Assembly (NCBI GenBank): GCA_031761425.1
Contig: JARFXV010001692.1
Coordinates: forward strand, 232,336 to 296,335
Direction: 5' to 3'
Origin: Cosmopolites sordidus
Taxonomy: Eukaryota > Arthropoda > Insecta > Coleoptera > Curculionidae
DNA: 64,000 bases
Shown here piece by piece: positions 1-13,853 of this stretch. The notes beneath the pieces were generated by a model. It was not told the origin of the DNA, ran no database searches, and saw nothing but the letters and a program-made list of their open reading frames with translations. Positions within the stretch are counted from its first letter, which is position 1, and every line of letters begins with the position of its first letter. The position numbers were made by a program, and so were the translations under genes.

Positions 1-1994
<1,994 letters not shown>

Positions 1995-2068
<74 letters not shown>
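1995..2068. repeat. (AT)n microsatellite
   Basis: About 74 bp of TA dinucleotide. It is followed by a minus-strand PLE-like terminus. Confidence 0.97.
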
Positions 2069-2069
<1 letters not shown>

Positions 2070-2078
2070 CGTCAGTAA

Positions 2079-2121
2079 TCATCTTCTCGGCCAATTTTTG
2101 GTCTTAGGCTATCATCAGTCG
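2079..2121 (-). ncRNA. Decayed hammerhead-like motif
   Basis: The minus strand has a perfect CUGAUGA (2112-2118), then UAGCC...GGCC around an internal CCAA/UUGG hairpin, then GAGA in place of GAAA. The next bases lead into the (AT)n tract at 2068, the same order as at the other PLE-like 3' ends. Stem I is not evident. Confidence 0.35.
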
Positions 2122-2484
2122 GTTTCGGGCTGAATGCAGGAAAGCATCTGAAGGAACGGTTAGGGTCACAAACCATATCTCCAAGACCATATCTCCATAG
2201 ACCAAAGTATCCATTTCGAAAGGCGTGTATAATCTCATCTCATGGGAACTCGCGCCTCTCCACCGTGGGCTCTCGCAGCAGCCTCGAAGCTGCAGGTGGC
2301 TTGACGATAGGGTTATAATGCTTATATTGTTTAATAAATATACATATATCGAAACAGTATAAATTATAATATTATTACTTGAAATTTATAATATAATTTA
2401 AATTTTTAATGAAAATCATAATAAAAATTTAATTTTTAGTAATTATCTGTATATTTGTTGATTTTAATTACTTCTCCTTGACAG

Positions 2485-2673
2485 ATCTGTGATTTCGGTC
2501 TGGCTCGAGTAGAAGAACCAGATACTTCCAAGAACATGACACAGGAGGTGGTAACGCAGTACTATCGAGCGCCAGAAATTCTGATGGGTGCAAAACATTA
2601 TACTGCCGCAGTGGACGTTTGGTCGGTGGGATGTATATTCGGAGAACTCTTAGGGCGGCGGATACTTTTCCAG
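2485..2673 (+). CDS. nmo: nemo / Nemo-like kinase, exon with activation loop
   Basis: A 189-bp phase-0 exon (63 codons) bounded by ...CTTGACAG and CAG|GTATTG. It encodes ICDFGLARVEE..., with the DFG magnesium-binding motif at residues 3-5, the NLK-type activation-loop TQE at about residues 19-21, QYYRAPE, and the subdomain IX block DVWSVGCIFGELLGRR. The TQE (in place of the MAPK TXY) and RRILFQ end are diagnostic of Nemo-like kinase. NLK is a proline-directed Ser/Thr kinase of the CMGC group acting in Wnt, TGF-beta, Notch and planar-polarity signalling. The N-lobe and catalytic-loop exons are upstream of the window. All visible NLK exons are in frame and uninterrupted. Confidence 0.96.
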
Positions 2674-3429
2674 GTATTGCATCATTGATATTAAAATTTA
2701 ATTTTCATTTAATAATGCAATTATAGTGTTAGAATTGTTATTACATCGGTCACGGTATAACCAGATTATTTAACCTAAGAGAATCGTATTTGCTATTTTT
2801 TAAATAGCCTCTCTTCTTTTTAATGTTCAAGAGGATTTTAGTTTATTGAATGGAAATTTTTGATGTGTCAACCTCTATGAATATTTCTCCATTTCTCCAT
2901 AAAACACGAAGCTGTTTATTTAAAATATTTCAACCCACTATCCTGAGATCTTCTTAGATGACCTTATATGAGTTGAAGTCGGAAAAACTCCTTTTCAGTC
3001 TTCATTTGTTTCAGAAATGATTTGAGCACGATTAAACGTAATTCAAGATATTTTACAAGTTATTCAAGAAATTGCTATTAGGTGATATAATTTGAAAATA
3101 CAGGTCAAGCTCAAACACATTTTAAGAAATAATTAAGAAATATGCCAAATTTTTGCTCTCCAAATGGCACTAGTCATTCGATATTATGTTGCCCTCATCG
3201 GAAAACCGATATGATGAGATGCACCAATATGTAGTTCTACTAAACTAAAGAAAATCTTCAACGTTCAAAGACGATGAATAGTAAATTTGGAATTTCTTTT
3301 CGATGTTCGAGATTTTTTTTTGATTAAGTTTAGATGAATTTTAATGTAAAAGTACCGTTATTTGTCAGTTTTTGACCAGAAAAGGTATTGTAACCCGTAA
3401 ATTCCTGAGACTATTGTCTGTTCTCGAAA
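2674..3429. other. nemo intron, no gene seen
   Basis: AT-rich intronic sequence with no recognisable repeat or frame. Confidence 0.6.
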
Positions 3430-3975
3430 TGTTAAAATTCCAGTTAAGGGATCATATCACCAAGATATTGAGGCCACCGTCATAGTAATATTTATTAAGA
3501 TGTAACGAAAGTATTTGCCTTTTTGCTCTGACGACAGTTCATGAGGGCTGCTTCTGTAACTCTTTGGTATCATTCCCATGCCTCGCAAATGCCATTTAAT
3601 GGTAGTGTGGTGTACACCCCTTGAAAGTTCCCTAATATGTGTTCTAGAACTTGCAGCCACACGACTGTGGTCGACCTGATCTTCGCCTATCTTCAAAACC
3701 CTTCAAAACCTCTTGGAACTTTTTGAACCAGAGCTGAGCGCTTTGAAGCCTTTTTTAAATAATATCTGAAAATTGCCTTAATTTTTCGACCTATTCCACT
3801 CATTTTATCGTTTTTGTTAAAAACCGTCGACTGAATATTTCGTAGTGCAATCACTTTAAACAATCAATCACTTTAAGCAATCACATTAAACCTCTAATAA
3901 ATATAATCCTTCATTTATAAACAATGAAAAACACGCAAATACTTTTGTTACTGTTACGCCCTGTTATCTTAATTT
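3430..3975 (-). mobile_element. mariner fragment (TIR family GTAACAAAAGTATTTGCG), N-terminal part
   Basis: The minus strand reads AQLWFKKF then, after frame breaks, the second helix-turn-helix region THIRELSRGVHHTTIKWHL and PHELSSEQK, all typical of mariner transposase. The outer end near 3950-3975 matches the terminal inverted repeat seen at 52.06, 21.5 and 9.86 kb (CAAATACTTTTGTTAC). The catalytic DD34D part is missing. It lies antisense in a nemo intron. Confidence 0.8.
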
Positions 3976-4094
3976 TACTGAACTTTCCACATTTTGAATT
4001 TTACAGTACATATTTTCAAAAATTGTAATACATTTCGCTCGCACCATCAATATTTATATGGTAATATTTTCTGATATATCTGTTTCATTTTTAG

Positions 4095-4304
4095 GCGCAG
4101 AATCCTGTGCAACAACTGGAACTCATTACAGAACTGTTAGGAACGCCCTCACTTGAAGACATGAAATACGCCTGTGAAGGAGCCAAGACGCACATGCTCT
4201 CGAGGGCACCCAAACCTCCCAGTCTGTCAGCTTTATACACCTTGTCGTCACAAGCAACCCATGAAGTTGTACATTTGCTTTGTCAAATGTTGGTTTTCGA
4301 TCCA
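4095..4304 (+). CDS. nmo: nemo / Nemo-like kinase, second exon in window
   Basis: A 210-bp phase-0 exon (70 codons) between TTTTTAG| and CCA|GTAAGT. It encodes AQNPVQQLELITELLGTPSL..., the CMGC-insert region, then ALYTLSSQATHE and LLCQMLVFDP, the conserved subdomain XI lead-in. It joins without loss of frame to the previous exon (…ILFQ|AQNP) and to the next (…FDP|DKRIS). The intron before it is 1,421 bp and contains a mariner fragment. Confidence 0.96.
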
Positions 4305-4412
4305 GTAAGTTTATTGAGACCAATATATATTTTTATAGAAACAAACTCAGAAGGAACATAATTCGGTACAAATTAAAGTTGTCCATATTATTTACATTCC
4401 ATTCATTATTAA

Positions 4413-6921
4413 CCCTCCGTTCAATAAGTGCCCTATCCGTTTCACATTCGTACGCGTGGGACCTGTGATGAACAAAACTGTTAATGTCGCTGGTGAGACT
4501 TGCTTTTTTTTTTCTTGGGATAATTTCATAGGAATATGTTTACTATGAGTCTTAAATGATGTGCATTTAAAATCGTTTTTGAAATTATTTCTTTGTATGT
4601 CAGTTAAAATTAGCAAAGTTACAATTTTAACATATATTTTCTATAAAATTCGGAAAAAAAATCTTAATGAAGAAAAACACTGCTTTTTGGAAGTATTTAT
4701 TAAAAAATGGTCAAATTAACATACAAAAATATGCACAAACTGGAGGCTCCCAGACTTTTATCTTGAAGTTGTCAAAACATTCCCCACAGCAAGTCATTAT
4801 GTTCTCCATGAACAGCCAACTTTTGCAATTTTTGCAAAAAAGAACGTGTTTTGCGTCTCTTGCAATATTTACAATTTCCACTCTTGCCTGTGGCAGAGTC
4901 TGGTACATCCATTGCAGTGACATCTGCAAGCCTTGTTGTACATACACTTCGTGGTAAGTGTTTGTCAGCTGCTCTTTTTTCATATTTTCTTGCACTAGTT
5001 CCATAGCAAGATCTTTTTGAAATAGTTTACGATATTTGGCAAATTCGCCATTTGAACTGTTTCCTTGTAAATTACAAATAATTGCTGCAATATTGCGAAA
5101 GATATAAAAGATCACCATTGGCTCACGCTTTGTATTTCTTGCAACATTGTATGATGTAATCATTCTATAAACAACATCTACTCCACTTTCTGTACTGTTG
5201 TAGAAAGTGTTTACCTCAGGTTTTTACAGATTACCACTCTCTTCATCAGTATTATCGTCTCGGTGCATCGTGGAAACGACAAGCACTTTTTTCCTGTATA
5301 TGATATGACGGCCATATCAACACTAAATGCAAATACTGAAGAGTTTACTTGCCTATTTTTTATTTCAGTTATTTCGGGAGGTAGTTCTCTTCTATTGGCT
5401 CTAATTGTACAAACGAGCGTAAGTCGGTGCTCTTGTAGATTCTTCACAACAGCATATCCTGTAAACCAACAATCTATTGTAACATTCCTTTCTGAGTCTG
5501 ATAAATTTCTTTCTTTTTCTTTCTTTCGCATTCTTTTAGTAACTGCATTGGTAGAATTATCAGTTTTATATGGACTATCGGCTTGAACACCAGCATAGAT
5601 CTCCATGTGGGAGGTGTAGAATGTTTTGGAGTCAATAGTAGACAATACTTTAAGTCTATATTTATTGGGCTTATTTGCTATATACATATGGAAACTGCAT
5701 GTACCCCTGAATACAAATAGCATTTCATTTAATGTCACACAGTTTTCTACTGAGTACTTATTCTTACAGTTTTTAGATACTTTTACAGCTTACAGCAAGT
5801 TTATCTCCCTGCTTTCTCTAATCTCTAGCTGTGGTATTGTCAAATCGGATACATTTTAATAAAAACACGAACCTACATTGAGCCATCGAAGCATGACATA
5901 TCTTGTATCCCATACCATTTGAAGACCAATACTCTTTCAGATATGTTCCTGATCCATGTTGAAGTCCAGCCAAATATAGCAAACCTATCAGTGCCCTAAT
6001 TTCCACAGAGTGTGTAGGTCTACAATCTTGTAGACACTTGTCTTTGTATCTAACCGATTTTTTTTTCTATGGTATAGGTTTGTGTTTTGAACTGCAATAT
6101 CTATACAGCTTTCAAACATGTACAACCAGCATTGAATTGGTGACAATGCATATCGCGCCTCTCCTATAACCCCTGGCAAATGAATAACTATGTTTTCTTT
6201 GCGAGTTCTAACATTTCGCAATTAAATTGATTTTCTTCATTTAGTTCCGTTCCTACCTTGATAATCAACACCTATATTTTCTTCGTGTTCATCTGCTTCT
6301 TGCTTGGTTTCTTTCTCTGCATTCAAAATTTCCTGTTCAGAATCCGTATTGTGATCACTGGGATTCACAAAATTCGAATCTGCAATTGAATCATCGTCGG
6401 ATTGAGTAATTTCACTGTTCATTGAAATTTCTTCATAAAGTTGGATTATCCTCCTTACTTCCTCTTCATATGGATCCTTTTACAATACTAAAACGTATAA
6501 CATACATCTGGTATGAGAAATCAGATTGATACATTTTTAAAAAACTTATCTTTTCACAACATATAAATACTATCAAATATTATTTTCGCTTCACTACTCA
6601 ATATCAATAGAAACACACTATAAATGATATACGATTTCTTTATTTGACCTCGAACTGGTCATCTGGGGGAATCACCAAATTATTCACTAGATCTCAGTGC
6701 TCTAGGAATAGCACCAGTGGATCAAATTGGCTCCCAGTGGAGCCAATTTGGATCTTTTTTTACAACACATTTATATGGGTGGAGATCAGAACAAAATATC
6801 ACATGAGGGCTATTGCCATTTTTAAAAATGATTTCTATGTTGAGAAAATAGTTGCTTTTCAGGTTTTTGAAAGGTACTTATTTTGTCGTGGACTCACAGA
6901 CCACACCCGTTAAACGAAGGG
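4413..6921 (-). mobile_element. piggyBac element with intact ends and TTAA target duplication
   Basis: Left end CCCTCCGTTCAATAAGTG at 4413 and right end ...ACCCGTTAAACGAAGGG at 6921 are imperfect inverted repeats, flanked on both sides by TTAA (4409-4412 and 6922-6925), the invariant piggyBac target duplication. The 2,509-bp length suits a full element. It sits antisense between the second and third nemo exons of the window. Confidence 0.92.
4711..6422 (-). pseudogene. piggyBac transposase, frameshifted
   Basis: Minus-strand open pieces cover nearly the whole protein. 6237-6422 is an acidic N-terminus (SDDDS...DSEQE). 5818-6006 reads EIRALIGLLYLAGLQHGSG...; 5211-5738 is the RNase-H-like core (FRGTCSFHMYIANKPNKY, NVTIDCWFTGYAVV); 4711-5163 is the C-terminus with a cysteine cluster (CKNC...CCGEC), corresponding to the piggyBac zinc-binding tail. 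The catalytic Asp normally found in T(I/V)DEQL reads Asn here (TLNEML), while the second Asp (TIDCWF) is kept. Frames change at least three times, so it is not active. Confidence 0.88.
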
Positions 6922-7138
6922 TTAAAGTGTTAGTAAGCGTAATTTTTATCATTGATAATACTAACAACAATTTTAAATTAGTTCTTGAGATAACTAACGA
7001 TTTGACGAAGTGAAACTGTAAAGTTCGTAAAGTGAACATAAAAATAACTTTACGGTTTGAAATTACGTCTATTTTCAAGATGGCACATTGGGTTTTAATC
7101 ACATCGAGGACCAAGTCACGATCATCCTTAGATTAATT

Positions 7139-7253
7139 TTTCTATTGGATTCAATGTGAAACACTAAACTCGATTTATTACTAAACACCAAATTATTTTT
7201 TAAAATTTCCCAAGGCGCGTTTCGCTAACCATGTTAGCATCATCGGGAGATTA
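7139..7253 (-). mobile_element. PLE-like hammerhead repeat (family H), 3' end
   Basis: Minus-strand copy of a repeat seen at six places in the window. The shared tail reads GTGTTTAGTxxTAAATCtcTTTGAG and AGTGTTTCACAxxxAAGG, preceded by the GGGAAATTTTAAAA segment and a hammerhead core. Here the tail ends near TTGAATCCAATAGAA. Confidence 0.7.
7208..7250 (-). ncRNA. Hammerhead-ribozyme-like motif (family H)
   Basis: Minus strand: UCUC (stem I), CCGAUGA (one change from CUGAUGA), stem II GCUAAC-AUG-GUUAGC (perfect 6 bp), GAAA, CGCGCC (minimal stem III), UU, GGGA (stem I). Architecture agrees with a minimal type-I hammerhead; the C to C/U change in the core and the UU at the cleavage site differ from the sister copies. 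Confidence 0.65.
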
Positions 7254-7469
7254 TTCAATTTAATTCTAAAACTAAACTGTTCTATTTATATAATATATAA
7301 ATGTTCTATTTATATGACAACCGTACTTAATGATTGAGTGTAATGATCATCCTTATAAATATGTAATGCCCGTAGAGTTCCTTCTGGTAGGTCAACGAAA
7401 TATTTATTCAGTACATTGGACCATAAAAGAAGTTAAATACAATAAGATTTTAATATATTGTTATTGTAG

Positions 7470-7671
7470 GATAAAAGGATATCGGTAGTTGATGCATTGG
7501 CACACCCATATTTAGACGAAGGTAGGTTGAGGTACCATTCGTGTATGTGTAAATGCTGTTACACGACTGCGACCGGGATGCGCCAGTATACCTCAGAATT
7601 CGAAAACACTGCACCGCAAGCCTTCGACGATCACTGGGAACGCAAGTTGACGTCGGTGCAACAAGTTAAAG
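7470..7671 (+). CDS. nmo: nemo / Nemo-like kinase, third exon in window
   Basis: A 202-bp exon (67 codons plus one base) between TTATTGTAG| and AAAG|GTAAAA. It encodes DKRISVVDALAHPYLDEGRL, the end of the kinase domain with the conserved HP of subdomain XI, then RYHSCMCKCCYTT, the cysteine-rich NLK signature just after the kinase core, and a C-terminal extension rich in acidic and aromatic residues. The last base G completes a Glu codon with the next exon. The preceding 3,165-bp intron contains the piggyBac element. Confidence 0.96.
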
Positions 7672-7984
7672 GTAAAAATTGTTAATTTTCAGCTCTTTAA
7701 CCACTGGCATTCATAAATACATTTTTTACAATGAATTTGATTCTAGGTTGAAATTGCATGAGTTGACATGGGAGGTGTTCTTTATATATGTTCGTCTCTA
7801 ATTCCTTTATTATATCTCCTCTCTTCTTCCCACATGTACAATTGAAATCCCTTCTTCTTATGTACATGCCACTGAAATAATTTTATAGCATCATGTCTGT
7901 CAAACAGATATTGAGAGATAGGATATTAGTTGCTAATATTATATAATAAATAAAATTATATATAAAGGTTTTTTTTTTTGGTCG
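7672..7984. other. nemo intron, no feature seen
   Basis: AT-rich intronic sequence without recognisable repeats. Confidence 0.5.
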
Positions 7985-8650
7985 AAAATCGATTTATTTT
8001 TCAATGTAGACTTCTTTTGGTTTGATACAACTAGCTGGTTTGTTTCCAACTAGCCATTTCGTCATGTTTGGAAAGAGAAAAAAGTTGGAGGGGGCCAAGT
8101 CTGGGGAATCCATCAGTCGTCAGTCCGGAGAGTCCATCAATGCGTAGTGCAAATTGACCAGTGTTGCTGTTACAATGCGGGTCGAATGGACATGGACAGC
8201 AATTTTTTCTTCACCAAATGAGTTCGTTTTTTTCTATCAACTCTTTGTAAGACTTGACCAATAATACCGCATTATTACTTTTTCTTTTCTTTTCCAAAAA
8301 GTTCTTTTTCTTTTCCAAATTTTCGAGAACAGTGGCCATGATCTTTTTGGCCGATGAAGCGTTCGCAGCGTAAAACCAACTGTTTTGGCTGTTCCTTCGT
8401 TTCTGGTGTGTTGTGATGAATTCAGGTTTCATCAACAGTCACGAATCGCCGCAGAAACGCTTTCGGGTTGCGCTTTTATATGTCTAAACATCGCTGTGAA
8501 ATGGTCACTCTATCACTTTTTGGTCCGCAGTGGGCAAACGCGGCACCCATCACGGTTTCTTCAAGCCCAAAATGCGTGACTGCGTGACTCATGCTGGTTC
8601 GACCACATCGAACTCAGTAAACCAGCTATGATCCATGAAATGTGAAGGAG
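7985..8650 (-). mobile_element. mariner transposase remnant
   Basis: The minus strand, across several frame changes, reads DET-like FITTHQKRRNSQ..., KKIMATVLE (compare AGKVMATVFWD of mariner), then LAPSNFFLFPNMTKWLVGNK, the segment around the third catalytic Asp. Upstream pieces (HSWFTEFDVVEPA) match the N-terminal helix-turn-helix. A related plus-strand piece is at 40865-41150. Stops and frameshifts throughout. Confidence 0.75.
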
Positions 8651-9223
8651 CAGACTTTTTCCACCGCAATAACAAACACACGCAGTTCCCTTTTTTCCAT
8701 GATAGTAAAAATATCGAAAATATCAGTTTTCGATGGCTGTCGAAACAAAACTAAATGTTATATTAGCTTCAAATTCATGTAGCGTTACGAGAAGGGAAGC
8801 TACTTTTTAAAAATGCAATCACCTTTGCAATCGCATTACCATCTATCAGAAAAACATTAGACTTTTCACTCTGTCTTCATAATTATTTAAATAACTGAAA
8901 TATTCTTGCATCATATTTAGCTTTCATGACGTTCTTTGCTGCATTTAGGCATATCCTATTATACTCGTTTTTCATCTTCTGTAATGATTTTCTATGGAAA
9001 ATGTTTTTATTGCGAAATGAGTTCTTTATCATCTCTCAACTGAGGTTATATGTTTTAGTAAACTTGTTTTTTCTTACAGATTATAAAAATACATGAAACA
9101 AGTTTGATTTGAAAAGGAATTTTATAACACTCGATTATTTCTTAGACCTAATATACATATATGCGTAAGAATATTTATAGAATTAGAATATATCTAATGC
9201 ACGTGGTTCTTCTTTTGTTACAG

Positions 9224-9317
9224 AGGAAATGCACAAATTCATAGCGGTACAACTGAATACCAGCAGGGTGCCTTTGTGCATTAATCCCCAATCCGCGGCG
9301 TTCAAGAGTTTCGCCAG
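9224..9317 (+). CDS. nmo: nemo / Nemo-like kinase, fourth exon in window
   Basis: A 94-bp exon between TTTGTTACAG| and CCAG|GTAAGA. It encodes (E)EMHKFIAVQLNTSRVPLCIN and then PQSAAFKSFA, the highly conserved NLK C-terminal domain. It ends two bases into a Ser codon (AG|) that is completed 15,029 bp downstream. If the donor is not used, the frame meets TAA at 9319-9321, giving a protein ending SFAR; such an unspliced form would lack only the final 17 residues. Confidence 0.95.
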
Positions 9318-9699
9318 GTAAGACGGCCGCCGCCAACCCAGTTCCAGCGCAGCGCCATTGCATAGGTGACCGAAGCCGCCTTCTATCTATCGGTGTACGT
9401 TAATTCTACACTTTTACATATACACAGTTCCCTGTTTCTGCTAACAATTTATATACGCGTGTTTTAAAATGGGTATGGAACAATCACATAGTGGGTTAAA
9501 ATGTGCTGATTTTCTTAACATATAAAATAGTATTCTGCGACACAGTATAAATAAATTTTCTTTAAAAATATATATTTTTATTTTACAATGCTTGTTGGTT
9601 GGTCGATTCATAAAGTTCTGCGTTTTTTATATTGAAATGTCTGAAATGAGTTTTATAGCTCACCATGGTTAGCTCAAAATAAAAAACCATTATTGTTTG

Positions 9700-9856
9700 A
9701 AGCTATCTATTTGCACATATTTTGGTCCGACACTGATAGCAATTCTTGGTCTTTTTTACCAAAATATTTCCTTTCTGGTTATTAAAGATCCGAAGAAATG
9801 GTAATATATGGAACGGGTGAAAATTGGATGGGGTAAGGTCTCGACTACTAGCGTGT
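9700..9856 (-). mobile_element. mariner C-terminal remnant
   Basis: The minus strand reads SSRDLTPSNFHPFHILPFLR, equivalent to YSPDLAPSDYHLFRSL of mariner transposases. It stops where the plus-strand mariner at 9857 begins. Confidence 0.55.
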
Positions 9857-10742
<886 letters not shown>

Positions 10743-10744
10743 TA

Positions 10745-11334
10745 TGACGGATGTACCAGAAATTCAATTGCATTGAGTTCTTGGTTTTTTTGTTAACTTG
10801 TCTGAAGTTTGGCATTCTTTTTTTTTACAGAAGAATATGATTTGTTGTCAAAGTCGAATATTTTCGATGTAGTTTTGCATATAATCGGTTAAGTTTCCTA
10901 CAACACAGTTTCAGGTCAATGTCAACATATGTTTCCTATAACACAGTTTTAGTTCAACATAGTTTCAGAGCAGTTTCAGTCAACAAATCAGTTATAAATT
11001 GATTATGCCTGATCATTGATTTTGCTTGTCGGGATTATTGAATGCTTCATGGATTTAAAGCCGCTTTCAACAAATATCGGCGTCGTGAGGTGATATTTAA
11101 ATTTGTATTTAATAATACACCATCATGTACCACTGATGACTGGAATGTTGAGTTCAGAAGCTTCAAAGTACACCGTAAGTCGGCCCAAAGGTAGTTAAAA
11201 TACGAGACGAGATCGGTCTGTCTTCAATCAGATTTTGATCAATTTAATGCTGCACGAATTGAGCTGGCTTTTCATCTCCTGTTTCGCATTGTTCCTCTCA
11301 TCACTTTGATTGCTTTGTAAAAACAAACAATGTT

Positions 11335-11336
<2 letters not shown>
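10745..11336. other. nemo intron, no gene seen
   Basis: AT-rich; a short imperfect direct repeat (ACAxCAxAGTTTxAGTTCAA-type) occurs at about 10895-10960. No element recognised. Confidence 0.4.

Positions 11337-11410
<74 letters not shown>
11337..11410. repeat. (AT)n microsatellite
   Basis: TA tract directly at the 3' end of the minus-strand LINE; between them lies a short (TTA)n run. Confidence 0.96.
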
Positions 11411-11415
<5 letters not shown>

Positions 11416-13106
11416 TATTATTATTCACGTATGGGCCCTAGTGGACCACGCGAAGTACAATTAGAGGCGTTTGTTGTTGTTAGCCTTCCTTTGTGCCCAT
11501 ACTAATTTCATTCTTTCGCTATGAGCTTTTTTCCTTTCATCAGACCAAGTTGTTCCAGTCTTCCTACATTTTTCTCTCTGGCCAACCTTCCAAACGTTCA
11601 CCTTGTGTCTGAAACAGCCTCTATCCTGAATTTCACTTTGTGAAATATTTGCTGACCTTAGGTCCTCTTTAATTGCAGCAATCCATTTAATTATTTCTAC
11701 TTTAGCTTTACTCCTATTTTCATAAAATTCGACTATTTGTCTAGTTAACCTACTCGGATTCATCCGTTTTATGTGTCCGTAAAACTTAAGTCTTCTTTTT
11801 CTCATATCGCTATGTATATCTGTGTATTGTTTGATTTCTTCGTTTTCTCGAAGTCGGTATGTTGTGCTATTTATTTGTTTGGGGCCTAGGATTTTCCTTA
11901 CGATTTTTCTTTCCTTCTTTTCAATGTCCTCGATGTCCCTCTTTCTATTCAAAATGAGCGTTTCTGCAGCATATAGACATTCTGGCTTAATAACTGTGTT
12001 GTAATGTCTCAGTTTTGTGTTTTTAGATAGGCATTTTTTGTTGTAAATATTTTGTGTAAGTCTCAATGCCGTTTCCATTTTTTGACATCTACCCTTATTG
12101 GCCGCTTTTTCCAACCCATTTTCCATGATTATTTCACCCAAATATTTGAATTGAGAGACTCGTCTGATGTTACCATATTTTGTTTTTAGAAATGGCGTTC
12201 TTAGTCTGTTGCAGGTCATGTATTGTGTCTTTTCAAAGGAAATTTGGAGTCCTACATTTTCTGCTGTTTCTTTTAGGATTTCAATCTGTTTCTGTGCCGT
12301 TAATACATCTTGAGCTAAAATTGCTAGATCATCAGCAAATGCCAGACAATCAATTTTGATGTTGGTTCTCCCCAGTTTAATGGGCTGGTCAATATTCAGG
12401 GCCGACTTTTTTTCACGCCACTCCTGTATTACTTTTTCTAGAACACAGTTAAATAAGAGTGGCGAGAGTCCATCCCCTTGTCTCACTCCAGTTCTAATTT
12501 CGAAGGGCTCTGAGATCTCACCCATGAATTTAACTTTTGACCTTGTGTTAGTTAACGTTGCTTTAATAATTGCCAGCGTTTTCAGATCTAGTCCTTGTTC
12601 TTTCAAGATTCGGAATAAAGATTCGCGGTCAATAGAATCATATGCTTTTTTGAAATCCACAAATGTACAGACGAGATTTTTATTGTACAGTTTTTGATGT
12701 CTTAGAATCAACTTCAGATTCAGGATCTGTTCAGGGCAGGATCTGCCCGGTCGAAAACCTGCTTGATATTCACCAATGTTAGGTTCTAACTGTACCTGTG
12801 CTCTGTCTAGTAGACATTGAGATAGAATCTTGTAACAAACTGGGAGAAGAGATATCCCTCTATAGTTGTTTACATCCGTTCTATCTCCTTTCTTATATAG
12901 TGGATGGATTAGAGCATCTTTCCAATCTTCCGGAATCCGTTCGGTTCGCCAAACTTCTTGTAGAATTTTGGTTATTTCCTTGATTGTACCTGGACCAGCG
13001 GATTTCAAGAGTTCAGCAGTGATTCCATCTTCACCAGAAGCTTTGTTATTTTTAAGCCGCTTGATTTGCCTAAGTATTTCCTCTTCATTCGGTGGTAATG
13101 AATCTG

Positions 13107-13108
<2 letters not shown>
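11411..13108 (-). mobile_element. Non-LTR retrotransposon, 5'-truncated, between two (AT)n tracts
   Basis: A LINE fragment of about 1.7 kb antisense to nemo, with an open frame across its length. It is bounded by (AT)n on the 5' side (13109-13179) and by a short (AAT)n tail then (AT)n on the 3' side (11337-11410). The endonuclease region is missing, as expected from 5' truncation during target-primed reverse transcription. A related C-terminal fragment lies at 38.42-38.68 kb. Confidence 0.88.
11461..13008 (-). CDS. LINE reverse transcriptase, open 515-codon frame
   Basis: An uninterrupted frame of 515 codons from the first ATG at 13008; it is open to about 13108 upstream, where it also reads NNKASGEDGITAELLKSAGP, the usual lead-in to LINE RTs. 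Motifs in order: YRGISLLPVCYKILSQCLLDR; YQAGFRPGRSCPEQI; TFVDFKKAYDSIDR with the first catalytic Asp; TGVRQGDGLSPLLFN; CLAFADDLAIL, the catalytic FADD box near residue 225; FKYLGEII. The C-terminal region (from about residue 380) ends in GTTWSDERKKAHSERMKLVW. The absence of stops marks this as one of the youngest elements in the window. No nuclease domain is left, so it cannot retrotranspose alone. The clade is not certain. Confidence 0.88.
   Translation of the reverse strand: MKSAGPGTIKEITKILQEVWRTERIPEDWKDALIHPLYKKGDRTDVNNYRGISLLPVCYKILSQCLLDRAQVQLEPNIGEYQAGFRPGRSCPEQILNLKLILRHQKLYNKNLVCTFVDFKKAYDSIDRESLFRILKEQGLDLKTLAIIKATLTNTRSKVKFMGEISEPFEIRTGVRQGDGLSPLLFNCVLEKVIQEWREKKSALNIDQPIKLGRTNIKIDCLAFADDLAILAQDVLTAQKQIEILKETAENVGLQISFEKTQYMTCNRLRTPFLKTKYGNIRRVSQFKYLGEIIMENGLEKAANKGRCQKMETALRLTQNIYNKKCLSKNTKLRHYNTVIKPECLYAAETLILNRKRDIEDIEKKERKIVRKILGPKQINSTTYRLRENEEIKQYTDIHSDMRKRRLKFYGHIKRMNPSRLTRQIVEFYENRSKAKVEIIKWIAAIKEDLRSANISQSEIQDRGCFRHKVNVWKVGQREKCRKTGTTWSDERKKAHSERMKLVWAQRKANNNKRL

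Positions 13109-13179
<71 letters not shown>
13109..13179. repeat. (AT)n microsatellite
   Basis: TA tract abutting the truncated 5' side of the LINE. Confidence 0.96.
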
Positions 13180-13181
<2 letters not shown>

Positions 13182-13853
13182 AATTTTAAAAGTATCCATA
13201 TTTTTCTAAAATTAATTAATATAGCAATTATTTAAATTATCTTCCAGTGAACTGAAAACCTTGATGTAACAAGAACGCTCCTAAATAACATCAATTAAGT
13301 TAACATTTTATGATCAAAAAATCCAGATTCATAATCTCCTCTAGGCATTTATTTGATAAGCTTATTGATTTTCTCCAATTCTGTATTGCTCGAGGCATCA
13401 ATATACTTTTTACAAAATTGGAGCAAAGTTTATGTTAGCTCTTTTCTATCCAACAAACATGCTGACAAACATAACTGACCTCTTTCGTGCTTTAATATCT
13501 CAACGTTATCAGTTTTACTGTTTAATCATAATACTTTATGTATAAACTTGATCTTATGACATGTTTCTCAAGTATGCATTTCGTCAATCTGCATTTACAT
13601 TTAACAGTAACAGATTTAGAGTTTTTCTGTCATTTCAACCTCGAGTCATGTGCTTTTATTTTTATATTTTTCCTACCTTAGAATAATATGGTAGATGAAG
13701 CCATTTATCTCCCGAAATGAGAAACATTTTTACTTTTAAAAATGTTGTTTGATTTGCGGAATTTAATTTTTCGTTCTAATTTCTGATTTATTGTGTAAAC
13801 TGCGAATTACTATAGATAATCGTAACCTAATTGACTTGATTATATAAAATATA
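13180..13853. other. nemo intron, no gene seen
   Basis: AT-rich sequence without recognisable coding or repeat structure. Confidence 0.5.

Noticed and set aside
12356..12697. Plus-strand frames within 11.8-13.2 kb
   Set aside because: Shadows of the minus-strand LINE reverse transcriptase.
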